Assembly (NCBI RefSeq): GCF_012927045.1
Contig: NZ_JABBFW010000003.1
Span: 1 to 64,000 of the forward strand
DNA: 64,000 nt
Direction: 5' to 3'
DNA from: Azohydromonas caseinilytica
Lineage (GTDB): Bacteria > Pseudomonadota > Gammaproteobacteria > Burkholderiales > Burkholderiaceae_C
In this document: positions 27,770 to 36,983 of the stretch, one piece after another
Layout: each line of letters begins with the position of its first letter
Numbering within the stretch: the stretch's first letter is position 1
Position numbers and translations under genes: made by a program
The notes under the pieces: model-generated
Told to the model about the DNA's origin: nothing
What the model saw: the letters and a program-made list of their open reading frames with translations, nothing else
Databases searched by the model: none

Positions 27770-28687
27770 GTGGACCCTGACGCCGGCGCCATCACGCTGC
27801 GCGGCGTGGTCAAGCAGTTCCGCACGGTGCGCGCCGTGGACGGCGTGGACCTGGACGTGCGCCGCGGCGAGGTGTTCGGCCTCATCGGTCACAACGGCGC
27901 GGGCAAGAGCACCCTGTTCAAGATGATGCTGGGGCTGGTGGCGCCCAGCGCGGGCGAGATCCGCATCCAGGGCGCGCCGGTATCGGGCCGGGGCTTCCGC
28001 GCCGTGCGCCGCGGCATCGGCTACCTGCCCGAGAACGTCGTGCTCTACGACAACCTCAGCGGCCTGGAGACGCTGCGCTTCATGGCGCGGCTCAAGGGCG
28101 TGGCGGAGTCCGAATGCGCCGCCGTGCTGGCGCGCGTGGGCCTGGGCCACGCCGGGCAGCGCGCGGTGCGCGAGTACAGCAAGGGCATGCGCCAGCGCCT
28201 GGGCTTCGCGCAGGCGTTGCTGGGGCGGCCGCAGGTGCTGTTCCTGGACGAGCCCACCACCGGGCTGGACCCGGAGGCCATCCGCGCCTTCCACGCCACG
28301 CTGCACGAGCTGCGCGACGAGGGCGTGACCATGGTCATCACCTCGCACGTCCTGGCCGAGCTGCAGGAGCGGGTGGACCGCCTGGCCATCCTGGCCGCCG
28401 GCCGCGTGCGCGCGCAAGGCAGCGTGCGGGAGCTGCGCGAGCACATGGCGCTGCCGCTGGGGCTGGACGTGCGCGTGGCCGAGTCCGGCCTGGCGGCGGT
28501 GCGCGCTGCGCTGGAGCCGCTGCCGCTGGAGGGCGTGCGCTGGCACGGCCTGCAGCTGCAGGCCCGTTGCCCGCGCGACGCCAAGATGGCGGTGCTGGCC
28601 GCGCTCACCGGCCTGGACGGCGCGGTGCTGGACCTGCAGGTGCACGAGCCCTCGCTCGAAGACGTGTTCTTCGGCCTGGCCCATTGA
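27770..28687 (+). CDS. nosF: NosF, ABC-type ATPase for CuZ maturation
   Basis: 305-residue ABC ATPase acting with NosY (membrane) and NosD (periplasm) in CuZ assembly. Walker A GHNGAGKSTLF (about residues 41-51), GYLPENVVLYDNLSG, signature YSKGMRQRLGFAQAL, Walker B VLFLDEPTTGLDP and H-loop VITSHVLAEL are intact. I choose GTG at 27770 (VDPDAGAITLRGV): it gives the usual length of about 305 residues, and any earlier in-frame start would translate the palindromic repeat. The site upstream (GGGACAACAC) is weak. NosY follows after 13 bp. Confidence 0.92.
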   Translation: MDPDAGAITLRGVVKQFRTVRAVDGVDLDVRRGEVFGLIGHNGAGKSTLFKMMLGLVAPSAGEIRIQGAPVSGRGFRAVRRGIGYLPENVVLYDNLSGLETLRFMARLKGVAESECAAVLARVGLGHAGQRAVREYSKGMRQRLGFAQALLGRPQVLFLDEPTTGLDPEAIRAFHATLHELRDEGVTMVITSHVLAELQERVDRLAILAAGRVRAQGSVRELREHMALPLGLDVRVAESGLAAVRAALEPLPLEGVRWHGLQLQARCPRDAKMAVLAALTGLDGAVLDLQVHEPSLEDVFFGLAH

Positions 28688-28700
28688 GAGGGCATACGCC

Positions 28701-29516
28701 ATGGAGTTCGGCCAAGTTCTCACCATCGCGCACAAGGAGCTGCGCGAGCGGCTGCGCAACCGCTGGGTGCTGGCGGTGGCGCTGGTGTTCACGGTGTTCG
28801 CGCTGGTCATCGCCTACTTCGGCGGGGCGCAACAGGGCGCGGTGGGCCTGCGCTCCATCGAGTTCACCATCACCAGCCTGGTGAGCCTGGTGATCTACCT
28901 GATCCCGCTGATCGCACTGCTGCTGGGCTTCGACGCCATCGTCGGCGAGCGCGAGCGCGGCTCGCTGGACCTGCTGCTGGCGCTGCCCATCACGCGGCTG
29001 GAGCTGCTGTTGGGCAAGTACCTGGGGCTGGCCGCGGCGCTGAGCCTGTCCACCGTCGCCGGCTTCGGGCTGGTGGCGCTGCTGCTGGGCGCGCAGGCGG
29101 GCCGCGCGGCGCTGGCGCCCTACCTGGGCTTCATGGGCAGCTCGGTGCTGCTGGGCCTGGTGTTCCTGAGCCTGGCCGTGATGCTGTCGGTGCTGGCGGC
29201 GGACCGCACGCGCGCCTCGGGCCTGGCCATCGCGCTGTGGTTCTTCTTCGTGCTGGCGTTCGACCTGCTGCTGCTGGGGCTGCTGGTCGTCACCGGCGGG
29301 CAGACCGGCGGCGACTGGTTCGCCTGGGCGCTGCTGCTCAACCCGGCGGACGTGTTCCGCATCCTCAATGTCTTTTCCCTGGACGACGTGCGCAGCCTCT
29401 ACGGCCTGACCAGCATCGTGCCGCAGGCCCTGGCCAAGCCCTGGCTGATGAGCCTGGTGATGCTGGGCTGGATCGTGGCGCCGTTGTCCATCGCCACCTG
29501 GAGATTCCGTCCGTGA
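28701..29516 (+). CDS. nosY: NosY, ABC-type membrane protein for CuZ maturation
   Basis: 271-residue integral membrane protein, partner of the NosF ATPase. It has a short N-terminal cytoplasmic helix (FGQVLTIAHKELRERLRNRW), then about six hydrophobic segments, such as VLAVALVFTVFALVIAYFGG and SLVSLVIYLIPLIALLLGFD, followed by the ABC-2 type motif GERERGSLDLLLALPI. Length is standard for NosY (about 275). It overlaps nosL at GTGA. Function is from the family and the operon order D-F-Y-L. Confidence 0.94.
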   Translation: MEFGQVLTIAHKELRERLRNRWVLAVALVFTVFALVIAYFGGAQQGAVGLRSIEFTITSLVSLVIYLIPLIALLLGFDAIVGERERGSLDLLLALPITRLELLLGKYLGLAAALSLSTVAGFGLVALLLGAQAGRAALAPYLGFMGSSVLLGLVFLSLAVMLSVLAADRTRASGLAIALWFFFVLAFDLLLLGLLVVTGGQTGGDWFAWALLLNPADVFRILNVFSLDDVRSLYGLTSIVPQALAKPWLMSLVMLGWIVAPLSIATWRFRP

Positions 29517-30037
29517 TTGCCCAACGCCGAAGCCTTCTGCTTGCCGCCTGTGCCCTGCCCGTCGCGCTGTGGGGCTGCAACCGGGGCGACTCCGGGGCCG
29601 CCGTGAAGGCGGTGGAGATCGACCCCGCCACCACCTGCGACTTCGACGGCATGCTGCTGGCCGATTACCCCGGCCCCAAGGCGCAGATCCACTACGCCGA
29701 CGCCGCCGCGCCGGTCTTCTTCTGCGACACCGTCGAGATGTTCTCGGCGCTGCTGCGGCCCGAGCAGGTGCGCCCGGTGCGCGCGGTGCTGACGCAGGAC
29801 ATGGCCCATGCCGACTGGAACCAGCCGCGCGGCCACTGGTTCGATGCAAGGAGCGGCTTCTACGTCGCCGGCAGCAAGCGCCATGGCTCGATGGGCCCCA
29901 CCTTCGCCAGCTTCGCGGCCGAGGCCGAGGCCAGGAAGTTCGCCACCGAGCACGGCGGCAAGGTGCTGCGCTTCGCGGACGTCAAGCCGGAAATGGCCGA
30001 CCTGGGTGGCGGCAGCCAGCACGACAAGCACATGTAA
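29513..30037 (+). CDS. nosL: NosL, outer-membrane copper lipoprotein
   Basis: 174-residue lipoprotein with lipobox LWGC (about residue 20), part of the copper supply chain to NosZ. The NosL domain is recognised by DFDGMLLADYPGPKAQIHY, then FFCDTVEMFSALL, AHADWNQPRGHWFDA and a C-terminal HGGKVLRFADV. The usual C-x-x-C-G-M metal motif reads CDFDGM here, so the second Cys is Asp. The GTG start at 29513 overlaps the nosY stop (GTGA) and has GGAG ten bases upstream. The C-terminus is His/Met-containing (SQHDKHM). It is the last gene of the nos operon. Confidence 0.92.
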   Translation: MIAQRRSLLLAACALPVALWGCNRGDSGAAVKAVEIDPATTCDFDGMLLADYPGPKAQIHYADAAAPVFFCDTVEMFSALLRPEQVRPVRAVLTQDMAHADWNQPRGHWFDARSGFYVAGSKRHGSMGPTFASFAAEAEARKFATEHGGKVLRFADVKPEMADLGGGSQHDKHM

Positions 30038-30108
30038 GCCCATGCCGACATGCGCCTGGGCGGACCAGCCAGCCCGCAGTGCGGTCAGCAACCTGTGCCG
30101 ACACCGGA

Positions 30109-30170
30109 TTGGTCAGAAAACTGAACAGTGAACCCACTGTCTGGGATCACTGTTCAGCCAAGCTGACCAA
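30109..30170. repeat. 62-bp interrupted palindrome between convergent nosL and nnrS
   Basis: TTGGTCAG (30109-30116), CTGAACAGTGA (30121-30131) and CCCA (30133-30136) pair exactly with TGGG (30142-30145), TCACTGTTCAG (30147-30157) and CTGACCAA (30163-30170). Only an AAAA/CCAAG internal loop, an A/A mismatch and a 5-base tip are unpaired. It abuts the nnrS stop codon. It could end transcription from both sides, but neither strand has a T-run. AT content is higher than in the neighbourhood. Confidence 0.85.
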
Positions 30171-30171
30171 T

Positions 30172-31416
30172 TCACGTGCCGCGTGTCGGCGGGACCCTGC
30201 CTTGCCCCAGCCACGGCCCGTAGCGCAGCAGCCAGCCCAGCCCCACTGCCGCCCAGCCCAAGGCCGCCAGCGGCAGGAGCCAGTGCGCGACGGCCGGCCA
30301 CAGCGCCGCCGCCATGCGCGCCACCACCACGGCTTGCAGGACCTGGTGCAGCGTCCACAGCACGCCGTCGGCCACCACCGCCCGGCCGGCATGGCCGCAG
30401 GTGACGCGTGAGGCCATGGCCAGCAGCGTCGTCCCCAGGAAGCCCAGGGCATAGGCATGCAGCGCCGCGCCCGGCGCGCCCGCGGCCGACAGCAGCAGCG
30501 CCAGCCCCAGCCACACCAGGCCGCGCTGCAGCATCGCCGGCAGCCGCTGGCTCAGGCGCTGCAGCCGGCTCCAGCGCCAGGCCAGCCCCAGCAGCAGCAG
30601 GCCCGCCGCGCCCTGCACCCCACCCGCCAGCAGCCGCCACGCAGGCGACCAGGGCCCGGCGGCCAGCAAGGTCGCGGCGGTCGCCAGGGCCTGGAAGGCC
30701 AGGATGCCGGCCAGCATCCAGAGCGGCCCGTGCGGCCAGCGCTCTTCCAGCCGGGCCGGGACCGCGGCACCGAAGACGGGCAGCAAGCGGTGCAGCATGG
30801 CGGCGTAGACCACGCCGAAGCAGCCCCACAGCGCGGCCTGGGTCAGCATGCTCACCAGCGTCCAGGCCTCGGCCATCACCGCGGCCACGGTGGCGTCGAG
30901 CAGCAGCGCACCCGCCACGCAGGCCGCCAGCGCCACCCGCAGGTGCAGCCGGTCGCCGGCCGTGCCGGCACGCACCAGGCGCCAGAAGCGCAGCACCAGG
31001 CTGCTCCAGCCCGCGGCCACGGCGGCCAGGCCCATGCCGAGCAACAGCGGCCCGTCCGCGCCGCCGCCCACGAGCGCCAGCCCGGCGATCACCCAGCCGG
31101 CCAGCTGCGCGCCCAGTGCGGGCAGCAGCGTCCGCGCCGCCACCGGGGCGCAGCCCAGCCAGCGCGGCGCGGCGGTGAACAGGAAGCCGGCAATGAACAG
31201 CGGCAGGAAGCCCCAGGCCATCAGCAGCCCGTGCACCGGCGTGCGCGGCAGCGCGCCGGCCGGCACCAGGCGCAGCAGGCTCCAGGCCCACCACAGCGCG
31301 GCGGCGGCGAGCATCGAGGCGCCGGCACCGAAAGCCAGGCGGTGCGGCGACTCCAGCAGCCGGCGCGGATACCAGCGACCGTCCGTCGCGCGGGGTGGGC
31401 GGGATACGGCAGACAT
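30172..31416 (-). CDS. nnrS: NnrS family heme-copper membrane protein
   Basis: 414-residue polytopic inner-membrane protein of the NnrS family, known for protection against nitric oxide during denitrification. About twelve hydrophobic segments are seen. Conserved His-containing pieces include PVHGLLMAWGFLPLFIAGFL, AMLHRLLPVFG, LHAYALGFLGTTLLAMASRV followed by TCGHAG, and a WTLHQVLQ region. The start MSAVSRPPRATD at 31416 is chosen; an upstream in-frame codon (31503) is less likely. A perfect 7-bp hairpin lies at 31423-31439, immediately before the start. Placement at the end of the nos cluster fits the denitrification theme. Confidence 0.9.
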   Translation of the reverse strand: MSAVSRPPRATDGRWYPRRLLESPHRLAFGAGASMLAAAALWWAWSLLRLVPAGALPRTPVHGLLMAWGFLPLFIAGFLFTAAPRWLGCAPVAARTLLPALGAQLAGWVIAGLALVGGGADGPLLLGMGLAAVAAGWSSLVLRFWRLVRAGTAGDRLHLRVALAACVAGALLLDATVAAVMAEAWTLVSMLTQAALWGCFGVVYAAMLHRLLPVFGAAVPARLEERWPHGPLWMLAGILAFQALATAATLLAAGPWSPAWRLLAGGVQGAAGLLLLGLAWRWSRLQRLSQRLPAMLQRGLVWLGLALLLSAAGAPGAALHAYALGFLGTTLLAMASRVTCGHAGRAVVADGVLWTLHQVLQAVVVARMAAALWPAVAHWLLPLAALGWAAVGLGWLLRYGPWLGQGRVPPTRGT

Positions 31417-31652
31417 GGGGCGCGAGGCTGGCAGCCTCGGCCCGGCAAGGTCTTGCGCCAAGTCAGTGGACGCTGCCGCGTCGCCCGCCCCGGGCACCGC
31501 CAAGGCTGTTCCGTTCCACGCCCTGGTCCCTGGACGCTCTTTCCGGACCCGGCCACAAGCCCCCGGGTAAGCGATTTGCTGCAGTGCCGCAAACGCAGAC
31601 GTCGGGGAAGCGTCGCCGGCGCGGGCGCTCTGCGGGCAAGGAATGAGAAAGC

Positions 31653-32798
31653 ATGCCGGGTTGGCTGACTTGGGAGGGCTTCACCTCCGCGAAATTTCTG
31701 GGCGCCTCGGTGACGAGCTGGGCCACGGCCGTGGCCGTGGCGCTGGCGAGCTGGGTGGCCATGCGGCTGGCGCTCAAGCTGCTGCTGGGCCGCGCCAGCG
31801 TGGTGGCGCAGGCCACCACCAACCGCGTGGACGATCTGCTGGTGGACCTGCTGCGCGGCACCAGCCGCGTGTTGCTGTTCGTCACGGCGCTGCTGATCGG
31901 GCTGTCGATGCTGGAGCTGCCGGCGCGCTGGGATGGGCGCGTGAGCCAGCTGTGGTTCCTGACGCTGGCGCTGCAATTCGGACTGTGGGGCAACCGCGCC
32001 ATCGTCATCGGGCTGCGCCGCTACGTGGAGAACCACGGCGATGGCGGCATGGCACGGCAGGTCAGCACCTCCGCCACGCTGCTGTCGTGGACGCTGCGCA
32101 CCATGCTGTGGGCGGTGCTGCTGCTGGCGATGCTGGCCAACCTGGGCGTCAACATCACGGCCATGGTTGCCAGCCTGGGCGTGGGCGGCGTGGCGGTGGC
32201 CCTGGCGGTGCAGAACATCCTGGGCGACCTGTTCGCCTCGCTGTCCATCGCGGTCGATAAACCCTTCGAGGTCGGCGACTTCATCACGCTCAGCGGCGTG
32301 GCCGGCACGGTCGAGCAGGTCGGGCTCAAGACCACCCGCATCCGCGCCCTCAGTGGCGAGCAGGTGGTGATCTCCAACACCGAGCTGCTCAAGCAGACCA
32401 TCAACAACTACAAGCGCATGCAGCAGCGGCGCGTGGTCTTCAAGTTCGGCCTCACCTACGACAGCACCCCGGAGCAGGCCGAGGCCGTGCCGGGCATCGT
32501 GCGGCGGGCCGTCGAGTCGCAAGAGCACACGCGCTTCGACCGCGCGCATTTCCAGGGCTTCGGCGACAGCTCGCTGGATTTCGAGGTCGTCTATTTCGTG
32601 CTGTCTTCCGACTTCAACCTCTACATGGACATCCAGCAGCGCATCAACCTGGCGCTGATGCGCGAGTTCCGCGCGCTGGGCGTGAGCTTCGCCTTCCCCA
32701 CCCGCACGCTGCAGATGCCGGGGCTGGAGGCGCGGCTGGCGGCCCAGCCCCGTCCGGAGGAGCAGCCGGTGCTGCGCCCGCGCCGCGTGGCACCCTGA
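31653..32798 (+). CDS. MscS-type mechanosensitive ion channel
   Basis: 381-residue inner-membrane channel of the small-conductance mechanosensitive family, opening on hypo-osmotic shock. Three to four N-terminal hydrophobic segments precede the pore helix GVNITAMVASLGVGGVAVAL and the VQNILGDLFASL block (about residues 168-200). The beta domain VDKPFEVGDFITLSGVAGTV with its conserved PFEVGD follows, then GEQVVISNTELL and the C-terminal alpha/beta domain. It is divergent from nnrS with a 236-bp spacer. No operon partner is evident. Confidence 0.92.
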   Translation: MPGWLTWEGFTSAKFLGASVTSWATAVAVALASWVAMRLALKLLLGRASVVAQATTNRVDDLLVDLLRGTSRVLLFVTALLIGLSMLELPARWDGRVSQLWFLTLALQFGLWGNRAIVIGLRRYVENHGDGGMARQVSTSATLLSWTLRTMLWAVLLLAMLANLGVNITAMVASLGVGGVAVALAVQNILGDLFASLSIAVDKPFEVGDFITLSGVAGTVEQVGLKTTRIRALSGEQVVISNTELLKQTINNYKRMQQRRVVFKFGLTYDSTPEQAEAVPGIVRRAVESQEHTRFDRAHFQGFGDSSLDFEVVYFVLSSDFNLYMDIQQRINLALMREFRALGVSFAFPTRTLQMPGLEARLAAQPRPEEQPVLRPRRVAP

Positions 32799-32822
32799 AG
32801 GCGGCCCCGAGCTGATCTCACC

Positions 32823-32840
32823 CGGCCGCGCCCGCGGCCG
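32823..32840 (+). terminator. Possible terminator hairpin after the mscS-type gene
   Basis: GGCCGCG (32824-32830) and CGCGGCC (32833-32839) form a very GC-rich inverted repeat 25 bp after the stop, followed by TTGGTTT. The loop is only two bases, so the real fold may open the inner pairs. Terminator function is a guess from position. Confidence 0.3.
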
Positions 32841-32997
32841 TTGGTTTCCGGTGCAACCGCACGCCGGGCGGCGTAGCGGCCAAGCCACGCCACCCGGTCG
32901 GGTGGGCTCGCACCCTTAAGCTCGGGGGTTTCCCTTTCTCCCGAGCTGCCCCCGGCGCCCCCGCGGTGCCCGGCGGTGCCGTACCGGCCGCCTCCTG

Positions 32998-33780
32998 ATG
33001 TCGTTGTCCCTCGCAAGCTTCCGCCCCGCTCCTTCCCTCCTCCTCCTCCTTTCCACCAAGCGACTGCTGCCGGCCCTGGGCCTGGCGCTGCTGGGCGCGC
33101 TGGCGCAGGCACAGGGCTTCACGCAGTGCCGGGGCTTCTTCCCGGCGGGCACGCCGCCGCGCCTGAGCGCCACCGTGGCGCAGCCGCGCGAGCTGTGCTT
33201 CGCGGCCTTCGCCACGCTGCATTCCGGGCGCACCAAGACGCCCGTCTACACGGTGGAGCGGCTCACGCGCGAGCAGTTGCTGGACGCGCGCGACGAGCAG
33301 CGGACGCAGCGCTTCTTTGCCGATGCGCGGCTGCCCAGCGCGGAGCGCGCCACGCTGGAGGACTACAAGGGCTCGGGCTTCGACCGCGGCCACATGGCGC
33401 CGGCGGCCGACATGCCCACGCCCACGGCCATGGCGCAGTCCTTCTCGCTGGCCAACATCGTTCCGCAGGCGCCGCGCAACAACCAGCGCACCTGGGCCGA
33501 GATCGAGAAGGCCACGCGCCGCTACGTGATGCGCGCGCAGGGCCCGGTGTACGTGTTCACCGGGCCGGTGTTCGGCGCCCGGCCGCGCAGCATCGGCGAG
33601 GGCCGGGTCTGGGTGCCGGCCTATCTCTACAAGCTGGTCTACGACGCTTCCACCCGCCGCGCCTGGGCGCACTGGGTGGAGAACAGCGACGACGCCCGGG
33701 CCGGCCCGCCCATCAGCTACCAGGAGCTGGTGCGGCGCACGGGCATCGAGTTCCTGCCGGGGCTGCAGCCGAGGGCGTGA
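32998..33780 (+). CDS. Secreted DNA/RNA non-specific endonuclease (NucA/DRGH type)
   Basis: 260-residue nuclease of the beta-beta-alpha-metal superfamily. A hydrophobic leader (about residues 19-39, LLPALGLALLGALAQAQ) indicates export. The active site DRGHMAPAAD lies at about 129-138 with the catalytic His, followed by FSLANIVPQAPRNNQRTWAEIE with the metal-binding Asn. Two Cys near the N-terminus of the mature part could form a disulfide. It is not flanked by an immunity gene, which fits a periplasmic or extracellular scavenging nuclease rather than a toxin. It stands alone between the MscS gene and the HPPD gene. Confidence 0.88.
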   Translation: MSLSLASFRPAPSLLLLLSTKRLLPALGLALLGALAQAQGFTQCRGFFPAGTPPRLSATVAQPRELCFAAFATLHSGRTKTPVYTVERLTREQLLDARDEQRTQRFFADARLPSAERATLEDYKGSGFDRGHMAPAADMPTPTAMAQSFSLANIVPQAPRNNQRTWAEIEKATRRYVMRAQGPVYVFTGPVFGARPRSIGEGRVWVPAYLYKLVYDASTRRAWAHWVENSDDARAGPPISYQELVRRTGIEFLPGLQPRA

Positions 33781-33819
33781 CGGGCCTGGGGCCTTGAGGC
33801 TCGGCACGCGGCGCCGGCC

Positions 33820-34902
<1,083 letters not shown>

Positions 34903-34919
34903 GTCACTTCCTCCTTGGT

Positions 34920-36146
34920 TTATCGGACCAGTTGATCCAGCGTGAGCGCATAGGCCGTGCGCGCCAGCCCGGTGGGCTCGGCGCTGTGCGCGCGGCAGCG
35001 CTCCAGGGCGTTCCCGATGGTGCGGGACACGTCCTCGAACAGGGCGGCGTCGCCGTCGGCGGCCTCGCCCATCAGGTAGGCGAAGGCGCGGGCCATGCCG
35101 CAGTTGGCGATGAAGTCCGGGATCAGCGCGACGCGGCCGTCGGCGTGCTCCTGGATCGGGCCGTAGAAGATCTCGCTGTCGGCGAAGGGCACGTTGGCGC
35201 CGCAGGCGATCAGCTCCAGCCCGGCCGCCGCCATTGCGTCCACCTGCTCGCGCGTCACCAGGCGCGAGGCGGCGCAGGGCAGGAAGATTTCCGCGCCCAG
35301 GCTCCAGATGCGGCGGTTCACCTCCTCGACGGGCAGCAGCCCGTCCGCGGCGAGCTGGTTGCCGCGCCGTCCCAGGAACAGCGCCTTCACCTCGTCGAAG
35401 CTGAAACCGTCGGGCCGCAGCAGGCCGCCCTCGCGGTCGATGATGCCGACCAGCGTGGCCCCGGCCTGCGCCAGGTAGTAGGCGGCCGTGGCGCCCACGT
35501 TGCCCCAGCCCTGCACGATCACGCGCTGGCCTTCGAGCGGACGGCCCCACAGCCGCCGCTGGTGCCGCACCGACTCGGCCACGCCCCAGCCGGTGATGAG
35601 GTCGGCCACCGTGTAGCGGCGCGCCGCGTCGGGCGTGTAGCGCGGGTGCTCCACCGCGTGCGCCACGCCGCGGCGCAGCTGCCCGACCTTGCGGATGCGC
35701 TCGCTCTCGCCCGGGTTGAAGTGGCCGTTGACCACGCCCTCCTGCGGATGCCACAGGCCGTGGCTCTCGGTGATGGGAATGACCTCGTGCATCTCGTCGA
35801 CGTTGAGGTCGCCCCCGGTGCCGTAGTAGCTCTTGAGCAGCGGCGCGACGGCCTTGTACCAGCGGCGCAGCACCTCTTCCTTGCGCGGGTCAGCCGGGTC
35901 GAAGTCGATGCCCGACTTGGCGCCGCCGATGGCCGGGCCGGAGATGGCGAACTTCACCTCCATGGTCTTGGCCAGCGACTCGACCTCGCGCCGGTCCAGC
36001 CCGCGGCGCATGCGCGTGCCGCCGCCGGCGGCGCCGCCGCGCAGGCTGTTGATCACCACCCAGCCGCGCGCGGGCGTCTGGTCGTCATGCCACTCGAACA
36101 CGATCTCGGGCGGCTTGTTCTCGAAGCGTTGCAGCAGGTCTTTCAT
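34920..36146 (-). CDS. Glu/Leu/Phe/Val-type amino-acid dehydrogenase
   Basis: 408-residue NAD(P)-dependent amino-acid dehydrogenase. The N-terminal substrate domain has [14 protein letters not shown] and [19 protein letters not shown] with a conserved Lys; the catalytic Asp region is [14 protein letters not shown]. The Rossmann domain begins at [18 protein letters not shown]. The sequence departs from classic GdhA, and its place next to hppD suggests oxidative deamination of Phe or Tyr to the arylpyruvate, but glutamate or leucine cannot be excluded. It is 42 bp downstream of the ABC ATPase gene on the same strand. Confidence 0.82.
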   Translation of the reverse strand: MKDLLQRFENKPPEIVFEWHDDQTPARGWVVINSLRGGAAGGGTRMRRGLDRREVESLAKTMEVKFAISGPAIGGAKSGIDFDPADPRKEEVLRRWYKAVAPLLKSYYGTGGDLNVDEMHEVIPITESHGLWHPQEGVVNGHFNPGESERIRKVGQLRRGVAHAVEHPRYTPDAARRYTVADLITGWGVAESVRHQRRLWGRPLEGQRVIVQGWGNVGATAAYYLAQAGATLVGIIDREGGLLRPDGFSFDEVKALFLGRRGNQLAADGLLPVEEVNRRIWSLGAEIFLPCAASRLVTREQVDAMAAAGLELIACGANVPFADSEIFYGPIQEHADGRVALIPDFIANCGMARAFAYLMGEAADGDAALFEDVSRTIGNALERCRAHSAEPTGLARTAYALTLDQLVR

Positions 36147-36188
36147 GGGGGTCTCCAGGGCTTTGAGGAATGCGTCGTGCCGCGGCGC

Positions 36189-36983
36189 TCAGGCCAGCAG
36201 CAGCTTGTCGTCGTCGATGCGCTCGCCGCGGGTGCGCTCGAACAGGCGCAGCAGGTCGGGCACGTCCAGGCCCTGGCGCTCGCTGCCGGAGACGTCCAGC
36301 ACCACGCGGCCCTGGTGCAGCATCACGGTGCGGTGCCCGTGGTCCAGCGCCTGGCGCATGCTGTGCGTGACCATCAGCGCCGTGAGCTGCTGCTCGCGCA
36401 CGATGCGGTCGGTGAGCTCCAGCACGAAGGCCGCCGTGCGCGGGTCCAGCGCCGCGGTGTGCTCGTCCAGCAGCAGCAGCTTGGAGGGCTGCAGCGAGGC
36501 CATCAGCAGGCTCACGGCCTGGCGCTGGCCGCCGGAGAGCAGGCCCATGCGGTCGGCCAGCCGGTTCTCCAGGCCCAGGTTGAGCGTGCGCAGCTTGTCG
36601 CGGAACTGCTCGCGCAGCGCCCGGTTGAGCGTGAGACCAAGGCCTCGGCCCTGCCCGCGCCGCCAGGCCAGCGCCATGTTCTCCTCGATGGTCAACGCCT
36701 CGCAGGTGCCGGCCATCGGGTCCTGGAACACGCGCGCCACCAGCGCGCTGCGCTGCCAGGCCGACAGCCGCGTCACGTCGTGGCCGGCGATCTCGATGCG
36801 GCCGCTGTCCACCCGCAGGTCGCCGCTGATGGCGTTGAGGAAGGTGGACTTGCCCGCGCCGTTGGAGCCGATCACGGTCACGAACTGCCCGGCCGGGATC
36901 TCCAGGTTCAGCCCGCGCAGCGCGCGGTTCTCGATGGGCGTGCCGGGGTTGAAGGTGATTTCGAGTCGTTGCGCGCGCAGCAT
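36189..36983 (-). CDS. ABC transporter ATP-binding protein (TrpZ-like)
   Basis: 264-residue ABC ATPase of the TrpXYZ-type transporter family. Walker A GSNGAGKSTFL (about residues 38-48), VFQDPMAGTCEALTIEEN, signature LSGGQRQAVSLLM, Walker B LLLLDEHTAALDP and H-loop MVTHSMRQAL are present. The ATG at 36983 overlaps the permease stop by one base (TGATG) with GGAGG seven bases upstream; a GTG three bases earlier is possible. With the permease and binding protein it should form an importer for an aromatic amino acid or related compound, judged by the adjacent hppD. Confidence 0.88.
   Translation of the reverse strand: MLRAQRLEITFNPGTPIENRALRGLNLEIPAGQFVTVIGSNGAGKSTFLNAISGDLRVDSGRIEIAGHDVTRLSAWQRSALVARVFQDPMAGTCEALTIEENMALAWRRGQGRGLGLTLNRALREQFRDKLRTLNLGLENRLADRMGLLSGGQRQAVSLLMASLQPSKLLLLDEHTAALDPRTAAFVLELTDRIVREQQLTALMVTHSMRQALDHGHRTVMLHQGRVVLDVSGSERQGLDVPDLLRLFERTRGERIDDDKLLLA

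Noticed and set aside
32998..33780. Toxin-immunity pair based on the DRGH nuclease
   Set aside because: There is a plain export signal, no delivery domain and no small neighbour gene that could be an immunity protein.
34903..35754. N-terminal extension of HPPD
   Set aside because: Shadow of the dehydrogenase gene; a strong AGGAGG site supports the start at 34902.
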